Of a stretch of DNA of 16,425 nt, positions 6,970-14,732 are shown in pieces. Origin of the DNA: JARROD01 sp037384225 (GTDB lineage: Bacteria > Pseudomonadota > Gammaproteobacteria > Pseudomonadales > Cellvibrionaceae); contig JARROD010000052.1 of the NCBI GenBank assembly GCA_037384225.1, positions 1 to 16,425 on the forward strand, in the 5' to 3' direction. A program made the position numbers and the translations under genes. Within the stretch, counting starts at the first letter, position 1, and each line of letters starts with the position of its first letter. The notes beneath the pieces are model-generated. The model was not told the origin of the DNA, searched no databases, and saw nothing but the letters and a program-made list of their open reading frames with translations.

Positions 6970-9465
6970 TTACTCTTCGCAGACAACACTGTTCTCAAAG
7001 ATCAACTCCCACTCCAGTAGCTGCCCTACATCGAGATTGGCATGATCCTGAACGCTCAGCGTCCATTTACCACTGATGGGCTCCCCGTCCAGTAAACTTA
7101 ATGAGTCCTCCGGCTCGACGTCATCCGGATAGGTCACCTGAAGGTTATCGGTGCCGCCACCGGACCTAAAGTGCAATTGCACAGGGGTGCCACTGGGTGA
7201 ATGCAGCGTAACTTCCAGATCACCGATATAGGTGTGCTCAATGTCCACCCGTACTTTCAGGTTGTTGACGGTTGTACCCGGGCGCTCGATGTTCAGGCTG
7301 GAAGTAACCGCGGCACCGTTATCGGGAATACTGAGTGGCGTATCCTGGACCACGTTGTCGATCACCTTTTTACCCACCAAAAACTCGAATTTATCGGTAC
7401 CGGAAAAAACCGATCCATTAATAATACCCTTATACGCGAAGCCGACTGTAAACGGCGTGTTACAGGATGTATCGTCGGGTACTTTGAACTGGAAGGGGGT
7501 ACTGTTAACGGCTGTACCCGTGGCGGGAATATCCGTGTAGACGCTGTCGAGCGCAATGGCTTCAAAAGTGTCAGGCGGAGTAATAGTGCCGCTCACCTCT
7601 GTAACCGCCAGTCCAGTGCTGGTTAGCGGAATATCGAGGGAAACCGTTTCCCCCGGTGTAATAATAGCATTGCCACCGGCGCTGACGCTTAAGGGGTCAA
7701 CTTTAATCTGCGCTTCAAGAATATTGTGAGCCACAAACTGATTGAAATAGATACCCGCGTGCGGCCCTTCGGGATACAGCTCCGCGGCGGTCTGCACCAC
7801 AGACTGGGCCAACATGCGCATGGTCACCCCCGTCCCCAGACCAAACTGAGATTCCAATACGATGGTGTCAGCTTGTTCCCGGGGATAGCCGGCATCGATC
7901 AGAGCCAGCAGACTTTGAAACAGGGGCGTCGACCAGAGTTGATCGCCCAGCACGCCATCGACGACGCTGTGAGCCGGGTAGTTCCTGGCGGGGTTGTACT
8001 GCGCATCCAGGTCATTGAGAATACGCCCGCCCCAAAACTCATTGTGCCCATCCCAGGTAAATACCCTGTTGGGAAAAAATGTATCGCCGTTTTGGGTTGT
8101 CAGGCTGTATGAACCTGCCCAGTAGTCGCCGAAACCTTCCCCCATGGCTCCGGTGTCACCGCCGTTCCATTGATTGTTGATGCTGAAATTAATCGCGTGT
8201 CCGTACTCGTGCAGAACCACATCCGCATCTTCGCTGTCGTTGACACCGCCGTGGCCGAAAGCGACATAGTTGGGGCCGGGGCTGTAGTGGGAATTATCCT
8301 CGCCGTTCAAGCCGTTGGCATCCGCTCGAATGGGACCGTATTGTATGCCCGTTTCACCGCTGAATCCGAGCGATTGTATATACCTTTGGTTGGCATCGAT
8401 ATGGTAAAACACGTGGGTATCGTCGAAACCATCCTCACCCCGTTGGAACAGCCATTCACCATTGTCACTGGTGGCGGGCGCAACATCGGGGGCTTCCAAA
8501 TCGCTCATTTCCACCCAGGGGCTATTTAGTGAGTAGACCCCGTTTTCCAGCGTCACCTCCGGCAGGGGATAAAGAAAGTAAGCATCTGCAAAACGTTCCG
8601 CAGCGTCGCTGTCAGTCAAGGTGTCATCGTTCAGCGTCGTGGCGGGGTCGGGGTCGAACACCTGCCCGATGCCGGTCGCCATGCTGGCCCTGCTCGCCCG
8701 CCGTTCGCTGGCGTGTCGGTCCGCCCGCAGCTCGCTCAAAGCCTCATCCAGGGTTGTCGTGGCAAGCTGCCTTTTGCCCGCGAAGTGATAGGGTTTATAG
8801 TCGTTGTTGTCGAGACCATTGTGTGTTTTTTCAAAAATGGATCGCTGTTCCAGTCGCAGAACTTCGCCACTTTCGGCGTCGACATACTGATACCAGTCCC
8901 CCAGCGGCTTGGTGACGGACAATGCTATACGGTAAACGGCAATCAGCCCCTTTGCGGTGGGCATCCACACTTTTTCTATAGCGGGTTCACTCAGCAGACG
9001 ACCGCTGACACCGAGATTGCGCCAGGCCGTGTCCAGTGCTTTATCGGCACTGACGCCAAAACTGCGCTTGGCTACAGGTAAGGTCTTGGTGTTGACCAGG
9101 TGACTGTAGACCTTTAGCAGAGCGCCGCTGCTCAGGGAAACGGACAGCGACAGACCGCCTTTGTCCACCGGCACGCCCTGCTGATATTGTTGGTAATAGT
9201 AGTGTTTGGCGGTCAAACTCGTTTTAACGCTTTGCAAGCGAAACTCAGTCTGGTTGGAAACATTATTATTTTGTTGCTGCCATAAATCCAGATAGGCATC
9301 GGCATTTTTGCCCGCGGCCTGACTCGATTGTTTAGCAGGGGAAAAAAGCTCGCCGGTCTGCAAATTTGTGTCGTAATATAAATCCGCCTGTACAGATGCT
9401 GTTGCACAGGTCAGCAATACACCGGCAGAAACAGCGTTTAGATAAAATTTTTTGTTTTTTCCCAT
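6970..9465 (-). CDS. Secreted M36 (fungalysin-like) metalloprotease with FTP and P-domains
   Basis: 831 residues from the chosen start. An ATG 39 nt earlier (9504) exists, but starting at 9465 gives a clean signal peptide (MGKNKKFYLNAVSAGVLL..., cleavage after VQA, residue 27) with GGGTGA 5 nt upstream. An FTP-type inhibitory propeptide follows, roughly 35-190, with YYYQQYQQGVPVDKGGLSLS. The catalytic zinc site is HEYGH at 419-423, with GAMGEGFGDYW supplying Glu443 as the third ligand, as in M36 and thermolysin-like enzymes. The last about 110 residues form a proprotein-convertase P-domain: IERPGTTVNNLKVRVDIEHT, then YIGDLEVTLHSPSGT and GKWTLSVQDHANLDVGQLLE. It is probably a zymogen exported through the general secretory and type II routes to digest protein outside the cell, with the propeptide removed on maturation. 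Confidence 0.92.
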   Translation of the reverse strand: MGKNKKFYLNAVSAGVLLTCATASVQADLYYDTNLQTGELFSPAKQSSQAAGKNADAYLDLWQQQNNNVSNQTEFRLQSVKTSLTAKHYYYQQYQQGVPVDKGGLSLSVSLSSGALLKVYSHLVNTKTLPVAKRSFGVSADKALDTAWRNLGVSGRLLSEPAIEKVWMPTAKGLIAVYRIALSVTKPLGDWYQYVDAESGEVLRLEQRSIFEKTHNGLDNNDYKPYHFAGKRQLATTTLDEALSELRADRHASERRASRASMATGIGQVFDPDPATTLNDDTLTDSDAAERFADAYFLYPLPEVTLENGVYSLNSPWVEMSDLEAPDVAPATSDNGEWLFQRGEDGFDDTHVFYHIDANQRYIQSLGFSGETGIQYGPIRADANGLNGEDNSHYSPGPNYVAFGHGGVNDSEDADVVLHEYGHAINFSINNQWNGGDTGAMGEGFGDYWAGSYSLTTQNGDTFFPNRVFTWDGHNEFWGGRILNDLDAQYNPARNYPAHSVVDGVLGDQLWSTPLFQSLLALIDAGYPREQADTIVLESQFGLGTGVTMRMLAQSVVQTAAELYPEGPHAGIYFNQFVAHNILEAQIKVDPLSVSAGGNAIITPGETVSLDIPLTSTGLAVTEVSGTITPPDTFEAIALDSVYTDIPATGTAVNSTPFQFKVPDDTSCNTPFTVGFAYKGIINGSVFSGTDKFEFLVGKKVIDNVVQDTPLSIPDNGAAVTSSLNIERPGTTVNNLKVRVDIEHTYIGDLEVTLHSPSGTPVQLHFRSGGGTDNLQVTYPDDVEPEDSLSLLDGEPISGKWTLSVQDHANLDVGQLLEWELIFENSVVCEE

Positions 9466-9622
9466 TCCATCACCCAAGACATGTTTGTGAAATTCAAACA
9501 ACAAAATCCTGGGTTATGCTTGCAAAATTGAAACAATCTGTAAATTGATATTCTAAAAATATTAACGGTTACATTCAAATAAAAACCGGTGATGAAGCAA
9601 TAGATTTTCCCGAAAGTGCTGG

Positions 9623-10198
9623 CTAAGACGCAATAAGCGGCATACCAATAAGCCAGCGATGCCCCCACCGCAAGAATACGGCATAGAGCACTAAACCACC
9701 GACGATGGCGATCACATCGTTATATTTGCTCGCGGGTGCCTCTTTTACCGGTCTGAGCGGGCGGCGCTTTAATGAAATTCGATCCACTACCGCCCACACT
9801 AAAAAGCTGCCAAACAACAGCACCTCGGCCAGATTGCCATTTGACAACAAATGGGAAAACGCCCAGGTCTTAACCGCAATCAGCATGGGATGTTTTACCG
9901 CCGCCTGAATGCGGCCCGGAAGATAAGTGGCAAGCAACAACGGGAACACGGGAAGCATCAATAAAAAGGTGATATGCCTGGTCCAGACGGGCGCGATGTA
10001 AATTACCTCAGGATTCAATCGCGCCGTTTGAAATCCCATAATGATCAGCACAAAACCAAGCAAAGCGATAAGAGAATACACAGCTTTCCAGGGCACCTCC
10101 CCCATTTTCACCACCATTCGTTGCCGCCATTGGAAAGCGTAAATGGACACTGAATGTGTGATAAAGAACAAAAATAAACCAATTAACAGCAGCGTCAT
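9623..10198 (-). CDS. NnrU-family integral membrane protein
   Basis: 191 residues with about five hydrophobic segments (MTLLLIGLFLFFITHSVSIY, AVYSLIALLGFVLIIMGF, ITFLLMLPVFPLLLATYL, LAEVLLFGSFLVWAVVD and VIAIVGGLVLYAVFLRWGH). The NnrU signature PMLIAVKTWAFSHLLSNGNL sits in the middle. The family was first seen near denitrification genes, but many members, like this one, have no such neighbours; the reaction is unknown and it may be related to isoprenylcysteine methyltransferase-like membrane enzymes. I chose ATG 10198 rather than an ATG 42 nt upstream because the protein then begins at the first transmembrane segment and AGGAGG lies 10 nt before it. It is 157 bp upstream of the M36-like gene. 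Confidence 0.85.
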   Translation of the reverse strand: MTLLLIGLFLFFITHSVSIYAFQWRQRMVVKMGEVPWKAVYSLIALLGFVLIIMGFQTARLNPEVIYIAPVWTRHITFLLMLPVFPLLLATYLPGRIQAAVKHPMLIAVKTWAFSHLLSNGNLAEVLLFGSFLVWAVVDRISLKRRPLRPVKEAPASKYNDVIAIVGGLVLYAVFLRWGHRWLIGMPLIAS

Positions 10199-10409
10199 TT
10201 TCCCGATTCCTCCTAGTGTATACCGGCCAGGGCCGGACAATGGCGCCTATGTTATACCAGAATACCGCTACTGCCCACTCTGCCCGGGTCTTCAAGATGA
10301 TGGCTGCCAATCAACCTGTTTTTTAACCTTACAAGAGCTGATTATCGCCACGAAAGATGAAACAATCTCTTTGTGCTCAGTAAGCGTTGTTGTGGCGTAC
10401 AAGGCATGA

Positions 10410-10435
10410 TATACCCAAAGCGTTTGAGATTTAGG
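10410..10435 (+). repeat. Family B repeat, solitary end
   Basis: A 26-bp copy identical to the left end of the 180-bp element at 15955: TATACCCAAAGCG then TTTGAGATTTAGG. There is no matching inverted end nearby. It lies 42 bp upstream of the glycosyltransferase start, within that gene's probable leader or promoter region. Confidence 0.8.
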
Positions 10436-10477
10436 TATAGAAAACGATGACCTGCCGGTGAAGGAATATAAAGGCTC

Positions 10478-11530
10478 ATGAAAATTTTACTGCTATCCGC
10501 CTACGATGTTGACAGCCATAAACGTTGGCGGCAGACGCTTGTGCGGGCGTTTCAACAGTATACGTGGACGGTGCTGTGTCTGCCGCCGCGGCATTTTCGC
10601 TGGCGCATTCGCGGCAACCCGATCAGCTGGTCACTGACGCATGACGCCGAGTTGCGCCGGGATTACGACCTGGTTATCGCAACCTCCATGGTCGATATCG
10701 CAACCCTGCGAGGACTCTACCCCTCTCTCGCCGACGCGAGGCTGTTGGTCTATTTTCATGAAAATCAGCTGGCCTACCCTTGTTCGCAGCAGCAGCACAC
10801 CAGCATCGACCCTGCGATGGTGAATATCTACGCCGCGATGGTGGCCGATACCGTGGCGTTCAATTCAGCTTACAACCGGGATTCGTTTTTTCAGGGGGTG
10901 GAACAATTGATCGACAAGTTACCGGATGCGATCGAGCCCCGGCTGGTGTCCGCTATTGAAGCAAAAAGCCGGGTTGTTCCCGTACCACTGGAAGACGAAC
11001 TGTTTGCCCAACCTCCCGCTGCGCACGGCAATGTGCTGACGCTGGCCTGGAACCACCGTGTAGAATACGACAAAGGCATCGAGCTGCTGTTAGCAATTCT
11101 CATCGAACTCAAATCCCGCCGCGTGGATTTTCGTCTGATACTTCTGGGACGGCGTTTCCGGCAGGTCCCTGCGGCCTGGCGGCAGATCGAGACGGAATTT
11201 TCCGCCCATATTGTCACCAATGGGTTTGCCGAAACCCGCGAGCACTACTGGCGCTGCCTGCGCCAGGCCCATGTGGTGTTATCCACGGCGGAACACGAGT
11301 TTCAAGGGCTCGCGGTGATGGAGGCGGTGGCGTTGGGCTGTTCACCGGTGGTGCCGGATCGTTTGAGTTATCCCGAAGTGTTTCCTCCTGGGTACCGTTA
11401 CTCGACACCCGGGGAGGCCGTTAAGTTGATTCTCAGTGCAGAACAAAGGCGCACCTGTGATTTGAGTGGGTTTACCTGGGCGCGTTGGTTAAAGACATAT
11501 GCGGATCTTTTGGTTGGGAAACCGGAATAG
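10478..11530 (+). CDS. tRNA-queuosine alpha-mannosyltransferase-like glycosyltransferase (DUF3524 + GT1)
   Basis: 350 residues. The N-terminal DUF3524 domain (about 1-170) carries family landmarks: LLLSAYDVDSHKRWRQTL (Ser13, His14), LPPRHFRWRIRGNPISW, YDLVIATSMVDIATL and VYFHENQLAYP (92-101). It is followed by a GT-B glycosyl-transferase-1 domain with LAWNHRVEYDKGIELL and EHEFQGLAVMEAVALG, whose Glu-rich motif binds the sugar nucleotide. The animal homologue (GTDC1/QTMAN) attaches mannose to queuosine in tRNA-Asp; bacterial homologues are inferred to act on tRNA queuosine too. ATG 10478 follows AAGG 7 nt upstream. No queuosine-synthesis genes are seen here. A family B repeat end lies just upstream and a hairpin just downstream. 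Confidence 0.88.
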   Translation: MKILLLSAYDVDSHKRWRQTLVRAFQQYTWTVLCLPPRHFRWRIRGNPISWSLTHDAELRRDYDLVIATSMVDIATLRGLYPSLADARLLVYFHENQLAYPCSQQQHTSIDPAMVNIYAAMVADTVAFNSAYNRDSFFQGVEQLIDKLPDAIEPRLVSAIEAKSRVVPVPLEDELFAQPPAAHGNVLTLAWNHRVEYDKGIELLLAILIELKSRRVDFRLILLGRRFRQVPAAWRQIETEFSAHIVTNGFAETREHYWRCLRQAHVVLSTAEHEFQGLAVMEAVALGCSPVVPDRLSYPEVFPPGYRYSTPGEAVKLILSAEQRRTCDLSGFTWARWLKTYADLLVGKPE

Positions 11531-11552
11531 ACAGGTTGTCTGGTAGATTGAG

Positions 11553-11576
11553 CACTGACCATTACCATGGTCAGTG
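11553..11576 (+). terminator. Hairpin downstream of the glycosyltransferase gene
   Basis: A perfect 10-bp stem, CACTGACCAT / ATGGTCAGTG, with loop TACC, starting 23 nt after the stop codon. It is followed only by TTCT, not a real U-tract, so termination here is plausible but not proven. Confidence 0.5.
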
Positions 11577-11689
11577 TTCTGATAATGGGCCTTCTGCGCC
11601 GCGAAAAATTCGGAATTGCCAATATAGGCGCGGAAAGCGCAATAATCGGAGTACTTTATATTTTCAGCGTTCTGTTGGTATTCAACTGA
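11567..11689 (+). CDS. Possible small membrane protein (40 or 34 residues)
   Basis: An open frame from ATG 11567 (or ATG 11585) to TGA 11687. It encodes GLLRREKFGIANIGAESA followed by IIGVLYIFSVLLVFN: a short basic, amphipathic start and one convincing transmembrane helix at the C-terminus. No good ribosome binding site precedes either ATG, and the first ATG lies in the hairpin at 11553-11576. It could be a genuine one-helix membrane peptide, the end of a decayed gene, or chance. Confidence 0.25.
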   Translation: MVSVLIMGLLRREKFGIANIGAESAIIGVLYIFSVLLVFN

Positions 11690-11792
11690 CCTGTTTGCCT
11701 GTTTCCGCACCAATGAGGGTATGGTGCAAAAGGTTCAAGTAAGGGTATGTCGCCATAATGTCTCTGGCAATCTTCGGCAGTACGGATATCGC

Positions 11793-12440
11793 TCAAAGGT
11801 TGGTCGCTGTGTCAAGCTGGACTTCGGGAAGCCTTTTAACGAGTCCGGGCAGCGCTGTTTCGACAAACTCAATCACCTGTCTGGCTCCATTCGCACTCCA
11901 GGAATTTTCTCCCTGAAGCGGGCGCTGGTCGGATGTTTCCGCCAGTTGCCGAGTCCAGACAATATCGTCACCCCGAACCAGGCTCACACGCAGACGCAGT
12001 TGAAGTATGGCATTGGGATGCCCGTGGAGGTAACAGTAGGGTTCAAGTATCAACCGACGGTCTTCACCGGCCATAGCCAGCAAAACCCGCCATTGCGGGT
12101 CGGCGTGTTGCCGGCTGAATTCCTCGTTCAAAACGGCTTGCAACTTCGACTGCAAGAGCAGCGGGTCCATGTCTCTAAATAAATCGACGGTTTTCGAAAT
12201 CGTTCCCACGGCAATGGCGATGCCTAGAACGGCATCACCCATTGTGGAGAACACATTAGCGTTGTTTATCAGCAGCGGACGACCGGGTACCGCTTTAGCC
12301 AGACCTTCGCCATTGCCAGTTTTGCTTTGGTCGACCAAATCGCGGGCGCGAATTTGGAAGAATTGGTCGACGGGCGCTTTTCCGATATTGGTGCAACTGC
12401 AGCCCGCGAGCAATAACAGTGATAGAAGTATGATACGCAT
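11793..12440 (-). CDS. Uncharacterised lipoprotein
   Basis: 215 residues with a clear lipoprotein signal (MRIILLSLLLLAGC; lipobox LAGC, Cys14). The mature part is about 200 residues: DQFFQIRARDLVDQSKTG, a small apolar stretch GDAVLGIAIAVGTIS, then an apparent alpha/beta region with LLQSKLQAVLNEEFS, WRVLLAMAGEDRRLILEPYC and IVWTRQLAETSDQ. Its tail IEFVETALPGLVKRLPEVQL looks helical. The pattern (lipoprotein, a short helix pair, then conserved strands) recalls periplasmic or outer-membrane accessory lipoproteins, but I do not recognise the family and assign no function. No strong Shine-Dalgarno precedes ATG 12440. It is convergent with the glycosyltransferase gene, separated by about 260 bp. 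Confidence 0.7.
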   Translation of the reverse strand: MRIILLSLLLLAGCSCTNIGKAPVDQFFQIRARDLVDQSKTGNGEGLAKAVPGRPLLINNANVFSTMGDAVLGIAIAVGTISKTVDLFRDMDPLLLQSKLQAVLNEEFSRQHADPQWRVLLAMAGEDRRLILEPYCYLHGHPNAILQLRLRVSLVRGDDIVWTRQLAETSDQRPLQGENSWSANGARQVIEFVETALPGLVKRLPEVQLDTATNL

Positions 12441-12564
12441 GGATATGCTGGTCAGGTTTCGTATTTATTGGGCCCAATATATCCCAGTATTTCTGTTTTT
12501 TCCAGATATGATGAAGTGCATAAACCGTTGTCGCCCCGCTATTGCGCCGGCAACCTCTCCATAA

Positions 12565-12771
12565 GACGAGTTTGGTACAACGTCAGGCGGATTTCCTGTT
12601 GAATTTATTGTTTATCACTATCCCAGTGATTTCAAACTCATTTTACGCTGGAAACAGGATTGCCGTTTAAATTCACCCTATCGTTGCATAAATTTTCGGC
12701 CCAGGACCACTTTGCTCCTTCTACCGCCGCATTTATGCAACGATAAGGTTAATTTCCTGAAACGCATGTGA
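12565..12771 (+). pseudogene. Fragment of an unknown gene carrying a family A insertion
   Basis: An open frame with no start codon, directly after an in-frame TAA, reading DEFGTTSGGFPVEFIVYHYP, SDFKLILRWKQDCRLN and then, through the repeat element at 12675-12749, to NFLKRM and TGA. The 75-bp element keeps the frame open. If the element and one target copy are removed, the end would read CRLNFLKRM. The protein-like part is too short to assign, so this may be the C-terminus of a lost gene or a chance frame. Confidence 0.3.
12675..12749. mobile_element. Family A MITE-like element, short copy (75 bp)
   Basis: Left end ACCCTATCGTTGCATAAATT, right end ATTTATGCAACGATAAGGT. The left 50 bp, including TTTTCGGCCCAG, CTTTGCT and CTTCTA, match the right end (inverted) of the 191-bp copy at 2350-2540, with a few substitutions. 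The flanks are TTAAATTC on the left and TTAATTTC on the right, one difference in eight bases, which looks like a target-site duplication. Confidence 0.8.
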
Positions 12772-12861
12772 AAAATAAATTATTATACGTTACACTTAGT
12801 AGAATCACTGAGTCAATAACGATTATAGCGTCACGCGACAGTCTAAGCTCTTTGGTTGAAC

Positions 12862-12889
12862 TGAGAATGACCACCTCTGGCCATTCTCA
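12862..12889. repeat. Hairpin upstream of the DUF2269 gene
   Basis: TGAGAATG-A-CCA, loop CCTC, then TGG-C-CATTCTCA: a 12-bp stem with one internal mismatch. It is followed by a short T-rich stretch (ATTTTC), so it might end transcription coming from the left, 38 bp before the DUF2269 start. Confidence 0.45.
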
Positions 12890-12926
12890 TTTTCAATTCA
12901 GCCTTGAATATTTGATTATAGCTTTC

Positions 12927-13394
12927 ATGGACCTGTACACTACAATCAAAACCTTTCACATTATCAGCTCAACAATACTGTTCGGCACGGGCATTGGTAT
13001 AGCTTTCTTTATGTTCCGATCCTGGTTTACGGATAGCATTCAGGAAAAGCTTTATGCCGCAGAGAATACGGTTCTTGCAGATTATCTATTCACTTTCCCA
13101 GCGGTTATCATTCAGCCCGTATCAGGGATTGCTCTTATTCATATGGCTGGGTTTGACTGGACGGCCTATTGGCTCATAGCAACCTATGTAATTTACATCA
13201 TCATCGGGTTATGCTGGTTACCGGTTGTATGGATACAAATTCAGCTAAAAAACATGTGCAAAGAGGCGTTTGAAAATGGCACTGATTTACCAGAAAGGTA
13301 CAACCATCTCTTCGCAATTTGGTTTTTCCTCGGATGGCCCGCATTCTTGGGGCTGGTTGCCGTGTTTTACCTAATGGTGGCAAAACCCGTATGA
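12927..13394 (+). CDS. DUF2269-family membrane protein
   Basis: 155 residues from ATG 12927. The open frame extends 53 codons upstream, but that part is not protein-like and the family typically begins right at the first helix, here MDLYTTIKTFHIISSTILFG. Four transmembrane segments are visible: IISSTILFGTGIGIAFFMF, TFPAVIIQPVSGIALI, WLIATYVIYIIIGLCWLPV and FAIWFFLGWPAFLGLVAVFYLM. Function of the family is unknown. It is followed closely by the remnant of a DCC/DUF393 gene and then by a saccharopine-dehydrogenase-like gene, an association I recall from other gammaproteobacteria, so the three were probably one operon. No strong ribosome binding site precedes the start. Confidence 0.82.
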   Translation: MDLYTTIKTFHIISSTILFGTGIGIAFFMFRSWFTDSIQEKLYAAENTVLADYLFTFPAVIIQPVSGIALIHMAGFDWTAYWLIATYVIYIIIGLCWLPVVWIQIQLKNMCKEAFENGTDLPERYNHLFAIWFFLGWPAFLGLVAVFYLMVAKPV

Positions 13395-13403
13395 ACTCAT
13401 TGA

Positions 13404-13493
13404 AAGAAAAACACGGTATATGTACCCAAAGCGTTTGTGTATGATGGAGATTGTCCTATCTGTAACCAGGCAACCACAGCACTACGAATATAA
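13404..13493 (+). pseudogene. DCC (DUF393) family gene, 5' remnant only
   Basis: The frame from 13404 reads KNTVYVPKAFVYDGDCPIC and NQATTALRI before TAA at 13491. YDGDCPIC (codons 13440-13463) is the diagnostic N-terminal motif of the DCC thiol-disulfide-oxidoreductase-like family, which is normally 110-140 residues long; only about 20 residues past the motif start survive. The short distance to the next gene (start 13515) shows the rest has been deleted. The sequence just before the motif coincides with a family B repeat end. Confidence 0.65.
13420..13437 (+). repeat. Partial family B repeat end
   Basis: ACCCAAAGCGTTTG (13424-13437) is identical to part of the family B terminus, preceded by TATG instead of TATA. 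It lies exactly at the start of the DCC remnant and may have taken part in the deletion. Confidence 0.5.
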
Positions 13494-13514
13494 TGAACGA
13501 TTTGAGGTGCTCAA

Positions 13515-14609
13515 TTGACACGTGTACTTATCATCGGAGGTTATGGCAACTTTGGACGTTTCATATCGCGAAGCCTCGCCAGAGAAGATAATTTAGATCT
13601 TATTATTGCGGGGCGCTCTATCAGTAAAGCTCGATCTCTCGCTGAGGAAATCGATGCGGAAACTGCTGTACTTGACATTCATGACAAACTTGCAAAACGG
13701 CTACAGGATATCAAACCAGATATTGTGATCCATACATCTGGACCATTTCAATCGCAAGGATATGAAGTTGCAGAAACCTGTATTGAATATGGTATTAACT
13801 ATATTGATTTAGCCGATGGCCGGGAATTTGTTTCAGGGATCAATGTACTTAACCACAAGGCAAAACAGAAAGGCGTGTTAATCGTGAGTGGTGCGAGTTC
13901 TGTTCCTTGTCTCACATCAGCTCTTATTGATTACTATAAAAATGAATTTAAGACGTTAGAAAGCGTTGATTACGGAATAACCACGACACAAAAAACCACT
14001 CGCGGCATAGCGACCACTGCCGCTATATTGAGTTACACCGGAAAGTCGTTTAAAACTTTGGTTAATGGTGAACAAAAATCTGTGTACGGATGGCAGGGAT
14101 TGCACGCTCGAAAATACTCTGGCCTTGGGTGGAGGTTGCTTGGAAATTGCAATGTGCCGGATTTGGAACTGTTCCCCAAAATTTACCCGGAGCTAAAAAC
14201 AGTAAGGTTCTATGCGGGCCTGGAGTTGCCTTTTATTCATGTTACTCTCTGGGCTCTGTCTTGGTTTGTCCGCGTTGGTATATTCAAAAGCCTGAAATCC
14301 ACAGCACCACTTTTACTTAAACTGTCTTTCCTCTTCGACTGTCTTGGCAGCGCAAATAGCGCGTTTCATATGGATTTAAAAGGCCGAGGTAAGAATGGCG
14401 AGAATAAAACAGTACAGTTTGAGTTAACAGCTCGAAGTGGTGATGGCCCATTCATACCCTGTATGCCAGCAATTCTATTGGCTAAGAAATTGGCTAATGA
14501 TGAAATCAAAATTAAGGGTGCAACACCCTGTATTGGAATTATTACTAAGAAAGAATATTTAGATGCTCTGGGAGAGCTAGATATTCGCTGGACAGAAAGC
14601 CAATTCTGA
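13515..14609 (+). CDS. Saccharopine-dehydrogenase-like NAD(P)-binding oxidoreductase
   Basis: 364 residues starting at TTG 13515, supported by GAGGTG 5 nt upstream; it is the only start that keeps the complete Rossmann motif VLIIGGYGNFGRFISRSLA (4-22). The fold continues with IIAGRSISKARSLAEEI, a conserved IVIHTSGPFQSQGYEVAETC and ISGASSVPCLTSALIDY-type segments. The middle region contains a hydrophobic helix, LELPFIHVTLWALSWFVRVG. This is the saccharopine-dehydrogenase/homospermidine-synthase-like Rossmann group; most members in bacteria have no known substrate and are not lysine-pathway enzymes. It follows DUF2269 and the DCC remnant and is probably cotranscribed with them. Base composition is clearly more AT-rich than that of the genes left of 12440. 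Confidence 0.82.
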   Translation: MTRVLIIGGYGNFGRFISRSLAREDNLDLIIAGRSISKARSLAEEIDAETAVLDIHDKLAKRLQDIKPDIVIHTSGPFQSQGYEVAETCIEYGINYIDLADGREFVSGINVLNHKAKQKGVLIVSGASSVPCLTSALIDYYKNEFKTLESVDYGITTTQKTTRGIATTAAILSYTGKSFKTLVNGEQKSVYGWQGLHARKYSGLGWRLLGNCNVPDLELFPKIYPELKTVRFYAGLELPFIHVTLWALSWFVRVGIFKSLKSTAPLLLKLSFLFDCLGSANSAFHMDLKGRGKNGENKTVQFELTARSGDGPFIPCMPAILLAKKLANDEIKIKGATPCIGIITKKEYLDALGELDIRWTESQF

Positions 14610-14707
14610 AAGACAGGCATACGTCACCGTCTCGTGGTATTTCTCCGTGCCCACGCCTAGATATGTGGTTAACGTCACCGACCACTTGAACTTTACATGA
14701 CAGTATT

Positions 14708-14725
14708 GTTTTCTGGGTAGAAAAC
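14708..14725. terminator. Hairpin between convergent genes
   Basis: Stem GTTTTCT / AGAAAAC with loop GGGT, between the stops of the oxidoreductase gene (14609) and the macro-domain gene (14733). Position fits a shared terminator, but the stem is AT-rich and weak. Confidence 0.35.
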
Positions 14726-14732
14726 AGTTTCC

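Noticed and set aside
10255..10408. Plus-strand reading with YRYCPLCPG, hinting at a zinc-ribbon gene remnant before the glycosyltransferase
   Set aside because: Only one CxxC pair and no further family signal; too short to support.
14623..14690. Repeated ACGTCACCG and a GTGGT/ACCAC inverted pair
   Set aside because: Short, weak matches in an intergenic gap; no consistent structure or known motif.
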